64,000 bases of DNA from Caldicellulosiruptor changbaiensis. GTDB lineage: Bacteria > Bacillota > Thermoanaerobacteria > Caldicellulosiruptorales > Caldicellulosiruptoraceae. Below the pieces are notes generated by a model. The model did no database searches, was not told the origin of the DNA, and saw only the letters and a list, made by a program, of their open reading frames with translations. Location: assembly GCF_003999255.1 (NCBI RefSeq), contig NZ_CP034791.1, positions 1,776,501-1,840,500 of the forward strand. The letters run 5' to 3'. Each line of letters starts with the position of its first letter. Within the stretch, counting starts at the first letter, position 1. The translations under genes were made by a program, and so were the position numbers. Of this stretch, positions 16,597-25,790 are shown piece after piece.

Positions 16597-18036
16597 TTAC
16601 TTTCCCCACCTTTTCTCAGTTAGAATATATGAACCCTTGCCAAACTTGGTTATTTGAGTTTTGCTCACGCCAAGTTCCCTTGATAGAATATCAATCACGC
16701 GCGGTGTGCAAAATCCGCCCTGGCACCTTCCCATACCTGCTCTTGTTCTTCTTTTGATGCCATCTATGGTCCTTGCACCTCTTTTTATTGCCTCAACAAT
16801 TTCATATTCAGACACAAGCTCACATCTGCATACAATGTTCCCAAAGCTCGGATAAAGCTTAATCATTCTTTCTTTTTCTTCATCAGAAAGCTTTGAAAAC
16901 CTTTTTATATCTTCCCTATAAGGATTAAAATTAAGATTTCTTTTCGCGTTAAGTTTTCTGCTTACCAGTTCAGCGATATACCTTCCTATTGCCAACGATG
17001 CGGTAAGACCTGGTGACTCAATTCCTGCAACGTTTATAAAGTTTTTGACATCTTCGTCTTCTTCAATGATAAAGTCATGAGTATCCGGTGTTGCTCTGAT
17101 TCCCGAAAAGATTGTTATTACATCTCTCTTGCTCAGGCTTGGCAATACTTTCCTTGCCTTTTCAAATACCTCATCAAGCCCTTCTTGGGTTGTAGCTGTG
17201 TCATCCTTGCTATCTATATACTCAGAGTTCGGTCCAACAAGTACATTTCCATCTACAGTCGGGGTTACTAAAATTCCTTTTCCCTTTTCTGTGGGTACCT
17301 GAAAAATGACTCTGGCAACTGGCATCTTCTCTGGTTTGTCTAAGATGTAGTACTGTCCGCGTCTTGGATATATTTTGAAAAGCTTTGCTCCTGCCATTTT
17401 ACTTATTTCATCTGCATGTACTCCTGCACAGTTTATTAAAACCCTGGTTTTTATAAAGCGGCTGTCCGCTGAATGAACCACAAAATAGTCTCCATCTTTT
17501 TCTATTTTGCAGACTTCAAAGCGGAATATCACATCTGCTCCATTTTGAATAGCATTTTCAAAAAGGGCGACTGTTAGCTTATACGGATTTGTAATTCCAG
17601 AGTATGGAGCAAAAAGTGCTGCTTTTATGTTTCTGCTCAAATTCGGCTCATTTTCAAAAACCCACTCTTGACTTTTTATCTCAAGTCCTTTAACGCCATT
17701 TCTCTTCCCTCTTTGCAGAAGTTCTTCCAACACATTTATCTCATAATCATCAAACGCAACCACAAGCGAACCAATCATCTTATACTCAACATCAAGTTCA
17801 TTGCAAACATCTGCAAATATATTGTTCCCCTCAACATTGAATCTTGCCTTTTTGGTCCCCTCAATTGGGTCATAACCTGCGTGCACTATTCCAGAGTTTG
17901 CTTTGGACGCACCTTCTGCAACATCTTCCATTTTTTCGAGGCTGCATACTTTTAATCTGTAACGTGTTAGCTCTCTTAAAATTGACATGCCAACAACTCC
18001 TGCTCCTATTACAGCAACATCATAAATTCTGCTCAT
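16597..18036 (-). CDS. glpA: GlpA-like FAD dehydrogenase with C-terminal BFD-type iron-sulphur domain
   Basis: 479-residue flavoprotein. The N-terminal FAD motif VAVIGAGVVGMSILREL and the DAO-family block SKANSGIVHAGYDP identify the glycerol-3-phosphate dehydrogenase/DAO superfamily. The C-terminus (from about residue 405) is a BFD-like [2Fe-2S] domain with Cys-x-Cys (CRCELV) and Cys-x4-Cys (CQGGFC). The likely reaction is oxidation of glycerol-3-phosphate to dihydroxyacetone phosphate. The start at 18036 is chosen because aaaagggtgataat lies right before it; a start 42 bp upstream would sit close to the terminator U-run. First gene of the three-gene operon. Confidence 0.87.
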   Translation of the reverse strand: MSRIYDVAVIGAGVVGMSILRELTRYRLKVCSLEKMEDVAEGASKANSGIVHAGYDPIEGTKKARFNVEGNNIFADVCNELDVEYKMIGSLVVAFDDYEINVLEELLQRGKRNGVKGLEIKSQEWVFENEPNLSRNIKAALFAPYSGITNPYKLTVALFENAIQNGADVIFRFEVCKIEKDGDYFVVHSADSRFIKTRVLINCAGVHADEISKMAGAKLFKIYPRRGQYYILDKPEKMPVARVIFQVPTEKGKGILVTPTVDGNVLVGPNSEYIDSKDDTATTQEGLDEVFEKARKVLPSLSKRDVITIFSGIRATPDTHDFIIEEDEDVKNFINVAGIESPGLTASLAIGRYIAELVSRKLNAKRNLNFNPYREDIKRFSKLSDEEKERMIKLYPSFGNIVCRCELVSEYEIVEAIKRGARTIDGIKRRTRAGMGRCQGGFCTPRVIDILSRELGVSKTQITKFGKGSYILTEKRWGK

Positions 18037-18069
18037 ATTATCACCCTTTTCAAAATATGGTAAATAAAA

Positions 18070-18112
18070 AGCCTGCAAATAGCCCCTTTTTGAAAGAAGC
18101 TATTTGCAGGCT
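18070..18112 (-). terminator. Leader terminator/attenuator before the glp oxidoreductase operon
   Basis: A 14-bp perfect stem (agcctgcaaatagc / gctatttgcaggct) with a 15-nt loop is followed on the minus strand by tttttattt and, 34 bp on, by the first glp gene. A terminator in front of, rather than behind, an operon with a glpP gene at its far end fits GlpP antitermination; it may alternatively just end the small upstream gene. Confidence 0.75.
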
Positions 18113-18193
18113 CTCCACATCTCTTGCCAAGGTTTATTTTAAGACAATTCAATCAAAAAATCAATAAAAATTTTCAAAGACCCATTACAAACT

Positions 18194-18364
18194 CTATGTC
18201 TGGTCCATGCTGGTCAGAACATTATCAAAATAGTTTATATTGCACCTTTTCCCGTCCCAGTGAATACAGACTTCACAGCTCATATCACCTTTGTGAGAGT
18301 AACCACCATCGTTAAACTCTGGGCAGAGTTTGGCAACTGCTCTTTGCTGTTCCTTGCTTGCCAT
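18194..18364 (-). CDS. Small cysteine-containing hypothetical protein
   Basis: 56 residues beginning MASKEQQRAVAKLCPEF. Four cysteines (14, 30, 33, 41), including CEVCIHW and a following RC, suggest a metal-binding knuckle. A ribosome-binding site aggggtgataaaaaac fits the ATG at 18364 better than the GTG four codons upstream. It stands alone before the glp attenuator, on the same strand, and so may be the first gene of that transcript. I do not recognise the family. Confidence 0.55.
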   Translation of the reverse strand: MASKEQQRAVAKLCPEFNDGGYSHKGDMSCEVCIHWDGKRCNINYFDNVLTSMDQT

Positions 18365-18464
18365 GTTTTTTATCACCCCTGGCTTGGTCTTAAAATACTT
18401 TCTATAATAAATAACTTTTCCTGTGAAGATGGTCTTTTATACGTCTTTAACACAAAATATGTGC

Positions 18465-18470
18465 TATAAT
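18465..18470 (+). promoter_or_regulatory. Extended -10 box before the alcohol dehydrogenase gene
   Basis: TGTGCTATAAT: a consensus TATAAT with a TG dinucleotide nearby and no clear -35 box. About 48 bp before the start codon. Confidence 0.5.
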
Positions 18471-18517
18471 TTATCTTAAAGCACAAATAGTATAGTACTG
18501 TGAAGGAGGCCTTGAAA

Positions 18518-19612
18518 ATGAGCAAATTTTTCATGCCAACAAAGGTCATATTTGAAAAAGATGGTGTTTTGAAGAATAAAGACCTTTTCAAGCTTGGCAA
18601 AAGAGCCTTCATTGTGACATCTCCATCTTCTCTGATGAACGGCTCCTTAGAAGATGTAACAACTGTATTAAAGGAACTTTCAATTGAATATTCAATATAC
18701 AGCAAAATCGCTCAAAATCCAAGCGTAGAACAGATAGATGAAGTTTCAAAATTGGCAAGAGAGTTTTCCCCAGACTTTATAATTGGAATTGGTGGAGGTT
18801 CTCCTCTTGACTCATCAAAGGCAGTGGCAGTGCTGTGTGCTGAAAAAAATCTAAAAGCTCAGGACCTTTTTGACTCAAAATTTGAAAAGTGCTTACCTAT
18901 AGTTGCAATTCCAACAACATGTGGTACAGGAAGCGAGGTTACTCCATATTCTATTTTGACTTTGAAAACAATTGAAAATAAAAAGAGCTTTGCATCAGAA
19001 TTAATATTCCCGAAAATAGCAATCGTGGATTACAAATATCTTTTAACATTGCCACATAACGTTATTGTAAACACCCTCTTTGATGCTCTTTCTCATGTGA
19101 TAGAAGGCTACCTTTCAAAATCCTCAGACCATATAATTGAAGCCTACGCTAAAAAAGCCTTAAGTCTATTTGCACGCTCAAAAGGTAATCTAAAAGAGAA
19201 CGCTTTAAAAGAAGCTGACCTTGAAAAGTTTGCATGGATATCATTGATTGGGGGAATAATTATTGCACAGACAGGTACTTTAATTGTTCATCCTTTAGGT
19301 TACAACCTTACTTATTACCATGACATCCCACACGGAAGAGCCAATGCAATCTTACTTTCAAGCTTTTTGAGGCTTGAGAGCAAATATTTAAAAGAAGAAG
19401 TAAGCTTTGCTTTAAACTGCATGGGCTTTGAAAGCATAGATGAATTTTCTAAGTTTGTAAGATTTTTTGTTAAAGAATCTATTCCAAAATTGTCAAGTGA
19501 CAGAATAGAATATTATGCAAAAAGAGCACTTGAGTCTAAAAATGTAGCAAACTTAAGACATGCAATCTCGCTTGATGAAATGATAGATGTTTTGAAATCT
19601 TCGGTTGAGTAG
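18518..19612 (+). CDS. Iron-containing alcohol dehydrogenase family protein
   Basis: 364-residue group III dehydrogenase. The NAD-binding block IIGIGGGSPLDSSKA is at about residue 87, followed by AIPTTCGTGSEVTPYSI. The metal-binding set is Asp in IVDYKYL, His in LFDALSHVIEGYLS, His in IVHPLGYNL and His in HDIPHG, all conserved. Substrate is not inferable; butanol/ethanol dehydrogenase or lactaldehyde-type activities are all possible. The ATG at 18518 is preceded by gaaggaggccttgaaa; an in-frame start 18 bp upstream overlaps that site and is rejected. It stands as a single gene followed by the azoreductase 84 bp on. Confidence 0.9.
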   Translation: MSKFFMPTKVIFEKDGVLKNKDLFKLGKRAFIVTSPSSLMNGSLEDVTTVLKELSIEYSIYSKIAQNPSVEQIDEVSKLAREFSPDFIIGIGGGSPLDSSKAVAVLCAEKNLKAQDLFDSKFEKCLPIVAIPTTCGTGSEVTPYSILTLKTIENKKSFASELIFPKIAIVDYKYLLTLPHNVIVNTLFDALSHVIEGYLSKSSDHIIEAYAKKALSLFARSKGNLKENALKEADLEKFAWISLIGGIIIAQTGTLIVHPLGYNLTYYHDIPHGRANAILLSSFLRLESKYLKEEVSFALNCMGFESIDEFSKFVRFFVKESIPKLSSDRIEYYAKRALESKNVANLRHAISLDEMIDVLKSSVE

Positions 19613-19696
19613 TCAAAAATAAATTCATAGTTATACAATCGACTTACAGGGGTATAATATAATCAAGGAAATTGTTCTTGTAAAGGAGATGTTCGA

Positions 19697-20302
19697 ATGG
19701 CAAAGCTACTGTATATAAAGGCTAATCCAAAGAGCGACCAAAGTTCAAGAACATTTATAATCTCGGAACATTTTATAAAGGTATACAAAGAATTTCATCC
19801 AAATGACCAGATTATTACTTTAGACCTTTACAAAGAAGGAATTCATTTTCTTTCTCAAGAGGACATCAACGATATCTTCGCTCCAAAGACTGAGGCATCA
19901 AAGCATCATCCTATTTTGAAGTATGCCTATCAGTTTGCTGATGCTGACAAGTATGTGTTTGCAGCACCTATGTGGAATTTGAGCATTCCCGCAATCCTTA
20001 AGGCATATATAGACTACATCACAGTCTCAGGAATAACCTTTAAATACACAGAACAAGGGGCTGTTGGGCTCCTTCGTGGTAAAAAAGCAGTTCATATCAT
20101 GGCAACAGGCGGAGAGTACAAAACACCACCATTTTCAGACTTTGAAATGGCAAATAGATACCTTAAAACAATCTTAGGATTCATGGGAGTGGAGGATTTT
20201 CAGCTAATTTCAGCTCAGCGGCTTGACATCGTAGGTGAGGATGTAGAAAAGATTATCTCAAATGCGTTGAAAGAGGCTGAGGAGATAGCAAAAAGGTTTT
20301 AA
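19697..20302 (+). CDS. azoR: FMN-dependent NADH-azoreductase
   Basis: 201-residue flavodoxin-like quinone reductase of the AzoR family. The FMN phosphate site is ANPKSDQSSR (residues 9-18) and the flavin-contact blocks PMWNLSIPAILKAYIDY and MATGGEY are typical. It would reduce quinones or azo compounds by two electrons using NADH, protecting from thiol-reactive stress. ATG follows taaaggagatgttcga. A TATAAT lies about 40 bp upstream within ggggtataatataatc, so it may have its own promoter. Confidence 0.92.
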   Translation: MAKLLYIKANPKSDQSSRTFIISEHFIKVYKEFHPNDQIITLDLYKEGIHFLSQEDINDIFAPKTEASKHHPILKYAYQFADADKYVFAAPMWNLSIPAILKAYIDYITVSGITFKYTEQGAVGLLRGKKAVHIMATGGEYKTPPFSDFEMANRYLKTILGFMGVEDFQLISAQRLDIVGEDVEKIISNALKEAEEIAKRF

Positions 20303-20330
20303 AAAGAAAATTTTGGGGACAGATTAAAAC

Positions 20331-20365
20331 AGGGGCTGTCAAAAAAAGATAATTTGATAGCCCCT
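20331..20365. terminator. Bidirectional terminator between azoR and the propeller gene
   Basis: Stem aggggct(g)tcaaa / tttga(t)agcccct with a short A-rich loop, T-run on the plus strand; it lies between two convergent genes and can serve both. Confidence 0.7.
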
Positions 20366-20430
20366 TTCTTGCAATACAAAGTGTTCGTTTATTTCATACT
20401 TTGATACAGTAATTAAATTTAAAATTATTC

Positions 20431-21510
20431 TTATTTCCCATATGAGACTGTCATCCTTGTTATAAAAGTATTCTTTTTTTCAAATATTTTTCGCAACTTT
20501 TTCTCTCTTAAATCATATTCAAAAACAGCACTTGGATAAGCTTCGATTCCTTCGCCAAACATCATTCTCTTTGCATCTTTAGGAATACCGATAAACCAGA
20601 GTTTTTTTCCATCATTACTTAAATAACCTGCTATCGGGGACGCAAACTCCTCAACAGGTGTATCTTTTATTTTTTTTAGCATACTTTCAGTTAGTATTGG
20701 CACTATTACTTTTGACTTTAGATCTAACTTGTATATGCCCGTTTCTCCCTTTTTTCTGGTAGAGTTTAGATAAATATTGGTTGCACTAAAAGTAATAATA
20801 TTACTCTTTGGTACAAAACCTAAAGCTCCAATTGATCCTGCTTTGAGTTCAGTAATTTTCGTATATTTTTGATTTTTTAAATCAATGATGTAAAAAGTAT
20901 GTTTTATTGAATCAACAGAGGAATTATCCTCATACATCTTTTTCTCATCCATAGATGAATAAGAGACAGTAAAAATATGATTACTACCAATCACTTTAAT
21001 TTCATCAAATACCATATCAGAATTTATAGGTTTTACCATTTGAGCTTTTTTCTTTTCAACATCAAAAATCCATATTCTTGGTATTGGAGAACTCAATCCA
21101 ACTCTTGATACACATATTTTCAAAGGTTTTTCACTGAGAATTTCAATATCTATTTCTCCAGCTTGATCATTAGTAACTTGGAATACTTTCTGATTTTTTA
21201 AATTCTTCACAAACAACTCCCAAGGCCCAGTTCCAATTGCATCAGCATACGCAAGCCATTCTTCATTTGTGGAAATATCACCAAAGGTCATGACTTCCCT
21301 GTTTTTAAGAATTAGTTCTTCCTTTTTCTTTTTAGGTATAACCTTCCACATATGAGTCTTTCCATTTTTATCATATACTGAGACAAGTAACTTTTCCACT
21401 ACCTCTTCTTTGCTGGCTCCCCCTTTATTATAAATTCCTAAAGATAAGGATAGTAGCAATAAAATTGCTACTATCCTTATTACATCTATTTTTAACTTTG
21501 AATAGGCCAT
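20431..21510 (-). CDS. Membrane-anchored or secreted beta-propeller protein
   Basis: 359-residue protein with one N-terminal hydrophobic segment (IDVIRIVAILLLLSLSLGIY) that serves as signal or anchor, and a body of repeated beta-strand pairs (for example RIWIFDVEKKKAQMV, HTFYIIDLKNQKYTKI, GIYKLDLKSKVIVPIL) typical of TolB/WD40-like propellers. Function unknown; it resembles the 24332-25531 product in layout. Its ATG lies inside the 3' end of the RlpA-like gene (18-bp overlap), behind tttagggggaaaatag, so both belong to one transcript. A terminator follows. Confidence 0.6.
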   Translation of the reverse strand: MAYSKLKIDVIRIVAILLLLSLSLGIYNKGGASKEEVVEKLLVSVYDKNGKTHMWKVIPKKKKEELILKNREVMTFGDISTNEEWLAYADAIGTGPWELFVKNLKNQKVFQVTNDQAGEIDIEILSEKPLKICVSRVGLSSPIPRIWIFDVEKKKAQMVKPINSDMVFDEIKVIGSNHIFTVSYSSMDEKKMYEDNSSVDSIKHTFYIIDLKNQKYTKITELKAGSIGALGFVPKSNIITFSATNIYLNSTRKKGETGIYKLDLKSKVIVPILTESMLKKIKDTPVEEFASPIAGYLSNDGKKLWFIGIPKDAKRMMFGEGIEAYPSAVFEYDLREKKLRKIFEKKNTFITRMTVSYGK

Positions 21511-22284
21511 TCTATTTTCCCCCTAAAAATTCCTTTACTTGGATTATGAATTTTTGAAAATGCTGTTTTTACCATATCCAATATTCTACCTTGCACATAT
21601 GGACCTCTATCTAATATTTTTACTGTTGTGCTTTTGCCATTTTCAAGACTGGTTACCTTTACCCTTGTCCAAAATTTAATTGTCTTATGTGCAGCACTTT
21701 CGCTATCCAATATAACTCCTGCTGCTCCTTTTTTTTCCTTCACCATTATACCATGAAATATAACCTGTTTCTGTATTCAACTTTATAGCACCCTGTTGCA
21801 AAATGTTATTACTATTTTCATCATCGTTTGCTTTATTTTCTATTTTTTCTGATTTACTATCATTAGTTTTGATTTCATCTAATTTCACTTCTTTTAAATC
21901 AATTTTCAAAGGTTCTTCTTGCCCCTGATGAATAACAACTGGTGCACCTAATGCGTCATATACAACTATCATTCCAGGCTCTACTTCAGGTAAATCCTCT
22001 TCAGGTAGCGGTTTACAATTTTCTGCTATTTTTTTGTCTTCTTTTGATAAAGAAACTAGATTATCACTGCCTTCAGACAAAATAATTAATTTTCCATTTT
22101 CATCAAATGTAATAATCGTGCCTGGTTTCATATAAGAGGGTATTTTATTATGGCTTTTATCTATTTCGTTACTATTCAAAGCCGTTGCAGCTAAAGAATT
22201 CCAACTACTTAACACTAAAAGCAAAACTGAACAAAAAGCAATGATTTTGTCAAAGTTCATTCTAAACATTTTTTTGGTAAACAT
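21492..22284 (-). pseudogene. RlpA-like secreted protein, frameshifted at an A8 run
   Basis: The first frame (from ATG 22284) encodes a signal peptide (IIAFCSVLLLVLSSWNSLAATA), two short repeat-like segments (PGTIITFDENGKLIIL; PGMIVVYDALGAPVVI) and then ISWYNGEGK. The rest of an RlpA-type double-psi barrel (AAHKTIKFWTRVKVTSLENG, then ILDRGPYVQGRILDMVKTAF) continues in another frame. The switch falls at GGAAAAAAAAGG (about 21728-21739), and removing one A joins them. RlpA-like proteins act on peptidoglycan or septal glycan. Either a mutation or slippage at the A-run could apply. It is the first cargo gene behind leader copy 1. Confidence 0.7.
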
Positions 22285-22290
22285 TTACTA

Positions 22291-22745
22291 TCTACCTCCC
22301 ATTTTATTTTACATCCCTTCATGGGCGCCCATGAGAGGTTAATGCCATTGTAACATGAAATCTTTTTAAGTACAGGTTGCAATATTTTTTATATTCTTTT
22401 GTATATTATCTTATTTTCATATAAACTTTATTATTTAAAACAGGCAATATGCAAATTGTTATATTTACTAATATTCTCCTTGGCACTTTCACCTCAATTT
22501 TACTTTATTAATTTTCATCCTGTCAAACTCGTTTTTTCTTTTTTTTTAGTTAATTTTAAGCAATTTTTAGCTATCAGCTCTCTCTATCTTCAAATATCTC
22601 TAAATTTCTTAAATTTTCTCATGTTTTTTCGCAAACAAAATGCTGTCCCACCCCTTGGAAGCAGCTTTCTAATCCTCTTTAAAAAATTTTTAAGACTCTA
22701 TCCTTTTCTATTCTCATCAAATTATTATACAAAATTTGTTATTTT
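22291..22745 (-). repeat. Leader/MMPL-end repeat, copy 1
   Basis: First of four copies of a roughly 450-bp unit: hairpin near the start codon (22312-22345), promoter (22497-22526), terminator (about 22640-22665) and a worn 50-bp remnant of an MMPL gene 3' end (about 22690-22735). On the minus strand it leads into the RlpA-like gene. This copy is the most diverged. No gene lies here. Confidence 0.75.
22497..22526 (-). promoter_or_regulatory. Conserved leader promoter, copy 1
   Basis: TTGACA (22521-22526), 18-bp spacer, TAAAAT (22497-22502). The same boxes and spacing occur in all four repeat copies. Confidence 0.65.
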
Positions 22746-23014
22746 ATATCATCAATTTTATACTCTATTATCCCACTGTCACTTTTAAACTGAATGGAAT
22801 TACCAGAAAACTTAATATCGCCAGTTCCTTTGTCCCATTTCACTCTTTTATTTATTACAATCTTTTCATCTTTAACTTTGCCTATATTAAGCTTCATTTC
22901 GTCTCCAGCAATTTATATCTTTCGTGTAGAATGCAATATCATTATCTTCTGAAATATAAGGACCTTTGAGGATACTCTCACTATCAGACGTTTCAAAAAT
23001 GACTTGGTCATTTT
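22739..23014 (-). pseudogene. Remnant of a gene cut by the IS481-like element
   Basis: Downstream of the insertion the minus strand reads DQVIFETSDSESILKGPY and on to AFYTKDINCW, then after a one-base frame change DEMKLNIGKVKDEKI to SGIIEYKIDDIK and a stop at 22739. The upstream part up to the insertion is only about 45 bp, so the gene probably began there or was an extension of the propeller gene ending at 24332. The family is not recognised. It ends against leader copy 1. Confidence 0.45.
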
Positions 23015-24285
23015 CTCGAATAGGTGTAGAGATATTTACCACAGCGAAAGAATGTGCGAAAATAGTGAGGAGAAACTCATAAAAAGAATTGAGGCTGCCT
23101 CCATCCTGACATGAATATTAATTAAAAAGTGTAATCTCCCATTCAAAAGAAACTTTCAAAAACTACCAGGATGGGAGGGCAGCCTACTATGAATATTATA
23201 TCATATCACGAAATAAGAAAAATATCTCCCGAAAAAGCAAGAGAATTAGTCCGGAAAGTCTTTGTGGCGAACAACAAAAACGTATCAAAAACTGCTAAAA
23301 TATTAGGTGTATCAAGAGCTACTATAAGAAGAGCAATTTACGGTCCTCTTGAGGATAAATCAAGAAAACCTAAAACTTGCCCCAGAAAACTTTCTTCTGA
23401 ACTTGAAAATCTCATTATTGAGGAATCTAAAAGAACTGGCTTTAGATACAGACGTTTGTCTCTTTATCTTTTCAGAAAATATGGCATTAAAATAAGCGAA
23501 AACACAATAAAGTCAGTTCTTAAAAGAAACGCTGTTACCTGGGAAAAACAAGAAAGACAAAAAAGGGTGAAAGAAGTTTATATGATTATGAAGCTCTCAT
23601 TCCATTTTCTGAGTTTCAACTTGATACAAAGCATCTTTTAGACAAAGACAGCCTTCCTGAAGAAGTATACGAACATATGAAAAAACACAATTTACCTTGC
23701 TATGAGTGGAACATGATAGATATTGCAACAAGAGCAAGATTTACAGCTTACTCCTATGAACTTTCATCTGCTTTTGGCTTCATGTTTATATCTTTGGTTG
23801 CTTTATGGTTAAGAACACATAATGTGAGAACCCCAATAAAAATCCGAATTGGACAATGGAGAAGAATTTTGCGGAGGAAGTGAAAGAAAGCTAAAGGAGT
23901 GGAATAAGATGTTTTCTATTTTAGGAGTAGAACTAAATCCTATTCCACCAAGAGCAAAACATCTTATGGGGGTAATTGAAAATTCACATCGAGCAGATGA
24001 CGAATATTTAGCAATAGATTCATGCTGAGAGATGTAAAAACAAAGAAGAATTTATTCAGAGAGCTCAAAGGTGGCAGGATACGTGGAACTTTTTTAGACC
24101 TCATAGTGGTAAAGGAATGAATGGGAGGACACCATTTGAAAAGTTCATAAATTCGAAATCTTTGGTCTCCTCCCACGTTTTTCAGTTTCCTACATTACTT
24201 CTTGAGAACATTCTGAAGAAAGTAGGTACTTTCTATTCTCTGTTCTGTAATAAATTAGGTGGTAAATATGTCTTCACCACGTGCC
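23015..24285 (+). mobile_element. Decayed IS481-like insertion sequence
   Basis: About 1.27 kb bounded by imperfect inverted repeats (gatatttaccac at 23031-23042 and gtggtaaatatg at 24259-24270 are the best inner match) and flanked by the 14-bp direct repeat gacttggtcatttt at 23001-23014 and 24286-24299, which I read as the target duplication. Contains the broken transposase below. Confidence 0.75.
23189..24230 (+). pseudogene. IS481-type DDE transposase, multiply frameshifted
   Basis: The N-terminal frame gives a helix-turn-helix (NVSKTAKILGVSRATIRRAIYG) and linker. A frame change near 23577 leads to FQLDTKHLLDKDSLPEEVYE, then EWNMIDIATRARFTAYSYEL with DDE-type rve features; another near 23850 gives NGEEFCGGSERKLKEWNKM and PPRAKHLMGVIENSHRADDE with the catalytic-Glu region, and further breaks follow after 24010. 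ATG is preceded by gggagggcagcctact. With at least three frameshifts it should be inactive. Confidence 0.75.
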
Positions 24286-24331
24286 GACTTGGTCATTTTT
24301 ATAAATCTTTTTTCTGCCTTTCAGAAAAGTT

Positions 24332-25531
24332 TCACTTTGAAATCACATCACAACTTACAATACCGCCCTTTATTTGAAATAATAGCTCAACCTTTTTATT
24401 TTTTAGTCTATAAATATTGGTATCAAAAATTTTATTAGGTACAAATGACTGATAGTTTCTGTCAATAAAATAAATTGCTTTATCATTACCATATATCGGC
24501 CAATAGGCATTACTGTCTTTGGGCACATCGTTAACAATCTCCAACTTTCCAGTATTAAGGTCAAGAATAACCGGTTTTGATCTAAACGGGTCAATAATAG
24601 AAGAATAATCCCCAAATTCTTGATATTCTGGTTCTCCCTGCGCAAACATGTATTTATCATTTGAAATAAAACATCCTGGTGAGTTGCACAATCCTGTATT
24701 TGTACTAAATTCCTTTACAATTCCGCTTTCCAAATTTATTGCTGATACCCATACATATGGTGGATCTGCTGGTGATCTGGTGCTTATTACAATCCATTTG
24801 TTATCACTGCTTATAGAAGTAGAGTATATTATTCTATAAACAACTTTTACTGAAAAATTACCAAATTTCTCAGACAGAAGTTTTTTCTTTGTATTATTTG
24901 ATAAATCAAATAATACAAGTGATGTGGCTGAAGGATTTTCTTTACTGTTATTTTCTCCACACACTATGTATCTGCTATCACGCGAAATAGACGGCCAGCA
25001 AAATTTACCTTCTGCTATACGTTCTAATAAAAATTGCTTACTTTCTCCATTTCTATGCTCTTTCTGACATCTCAAAAGATACAATGCTTTGCTGGTTGCT
25101 ATTACAAACTCTTCTTTTTCTTTATTTACGTTGATATATTCTATCCCTTCTTTTAATTGTTGTCGATATACCTCTTTTCTGGTTTTATAATCAACCACAA
25201 TTATTTCTTTAAGATTACTGGTGTAAGCTACATGATTTTTTCCCCATGCAAAAAATCGACGTGGGAAAAGTGTAAAATTCTTGTTAATCTCAGCATCGGT
25301 TGTTTTGAATTTGAATAGCAAATCGTCATTTCCACGGCTGTCAACAAGTCTTCCCTCTAATGTCATTCCAAACAATATCTTGGGATTTTTCTTTTCTAAA
25401 ACTCTTACATATCCAATTTTTGTAACATTTTGTTGATTATAAATTATTAAAAACCCAATTAAAAGCATTCCCACAAAGGCAACTATCTTAGCAAGTAACC
25501 TTGTTGTAGGCATTTTGTTTTTTGACTTCAT
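24332..25531 (-). CDS. Membrane-anchored beta-propeller protein
   Basis: 399 residues: a short basic N-terminus, one hydrophobic segment (LLAKIVAFVGMLLIGFLIIY, residues 13-32) with no lipobox, then beta-rich propeller-like repeats (KEIIVVDYKTRKEVYRQQL, TSLVLFDLSNNTKKKLLSEK, VWVSAINLESGIVKEF, KPVILDLNTGKLEIVN). It resembles the 20431-21510 product in layout. ATG follows gaaagggtgtgaaaaaga. It lies 260 bp downstream of the NlpC/P60 gene and beyond that gene's terminator, so it needs its own promoter, which I cannot identify. Function unknown; an exported sensor or binding protein is possible. Confidence 0.6.
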   Translation of the reverse strand: MKSKNKMPTTRLLAKIVAFVGMLLIGFLIIYNQQNVTKIGYVRVLEKKNPKILFGMTLEGRLVDSRGNDDLLFKFKTTDAEINKNFTLFPRRFFAWGKNHVAYTSNLKEIIVVDYKTRKEVYRQQLKEGIEYINVNKEKEEFVIATSKALYLLRCQKEHRNGESKQFLLERIAEGKFCWPSISRDSRYIVCGENNSKENPSATSLVLFDLSNNTKKKLLSEKFGNFSVKVVYRIIYSTSISSDNKWIVISTRSPADPPYVWVSAINLESGIVKEFSTNTGLCNSPGCFISNDKYMFAQGEPEYQEFGDYSSIIDPFRSKPVILDLNTGKLEIVNDVPKDSNAYWPIYGNDKAIYFIDRNYQSFVPNKIFDTNIYRLKNKKVELLFQIKGGIVSCDVISK

Positions 25532-25699
25532 TCTTTTTCACACCCTTTCACTTTTTTTTCATAAAAACCAATATGATATGAACTTTTATAACTGTTTTTA
25601 TTTACAACTGTTTGATTGATTATTGAACTAATATTTCCTTATTCATTGATTTGAGCAATTTGCTGTTCACATACTCATTCTTCAAAAATAAATAAAAGC

Positions 25700-25737
25700 C
25701 CTCCTTGTGGCTAATTGTGAATATAGCCACAAGGAGG
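25700..25737 (-). terminator. Intrinsic terminator after the NHL-NlpC/P60 gene
   Basis: 13-bp perfect stem (cctccttgtggct / agccacaaggagg) with 12-nt loop; T-rich tract on both sides. Confidence 0.85.
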
Positions 25738-25790
25738 TTTTTTGATTTGACATAACCCACATATTAACTAACAACAACTTCTTTGGTACT

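Noticed and set aside
22312-22345. Near-start leader hairpins as a known riboswitch (for example cyclic di-GMP type)
   Set aside because: The required conserved bases of the classes I can recall are not present; only a simple hairpin is supported.
23092-23185. Inverted repeat flanking the IS481-like start as element ends
   Set aside because: The 14-bp direct repeats at 23001 and 24286 lie further out and bracket better-matching ends, so this pair is internal.
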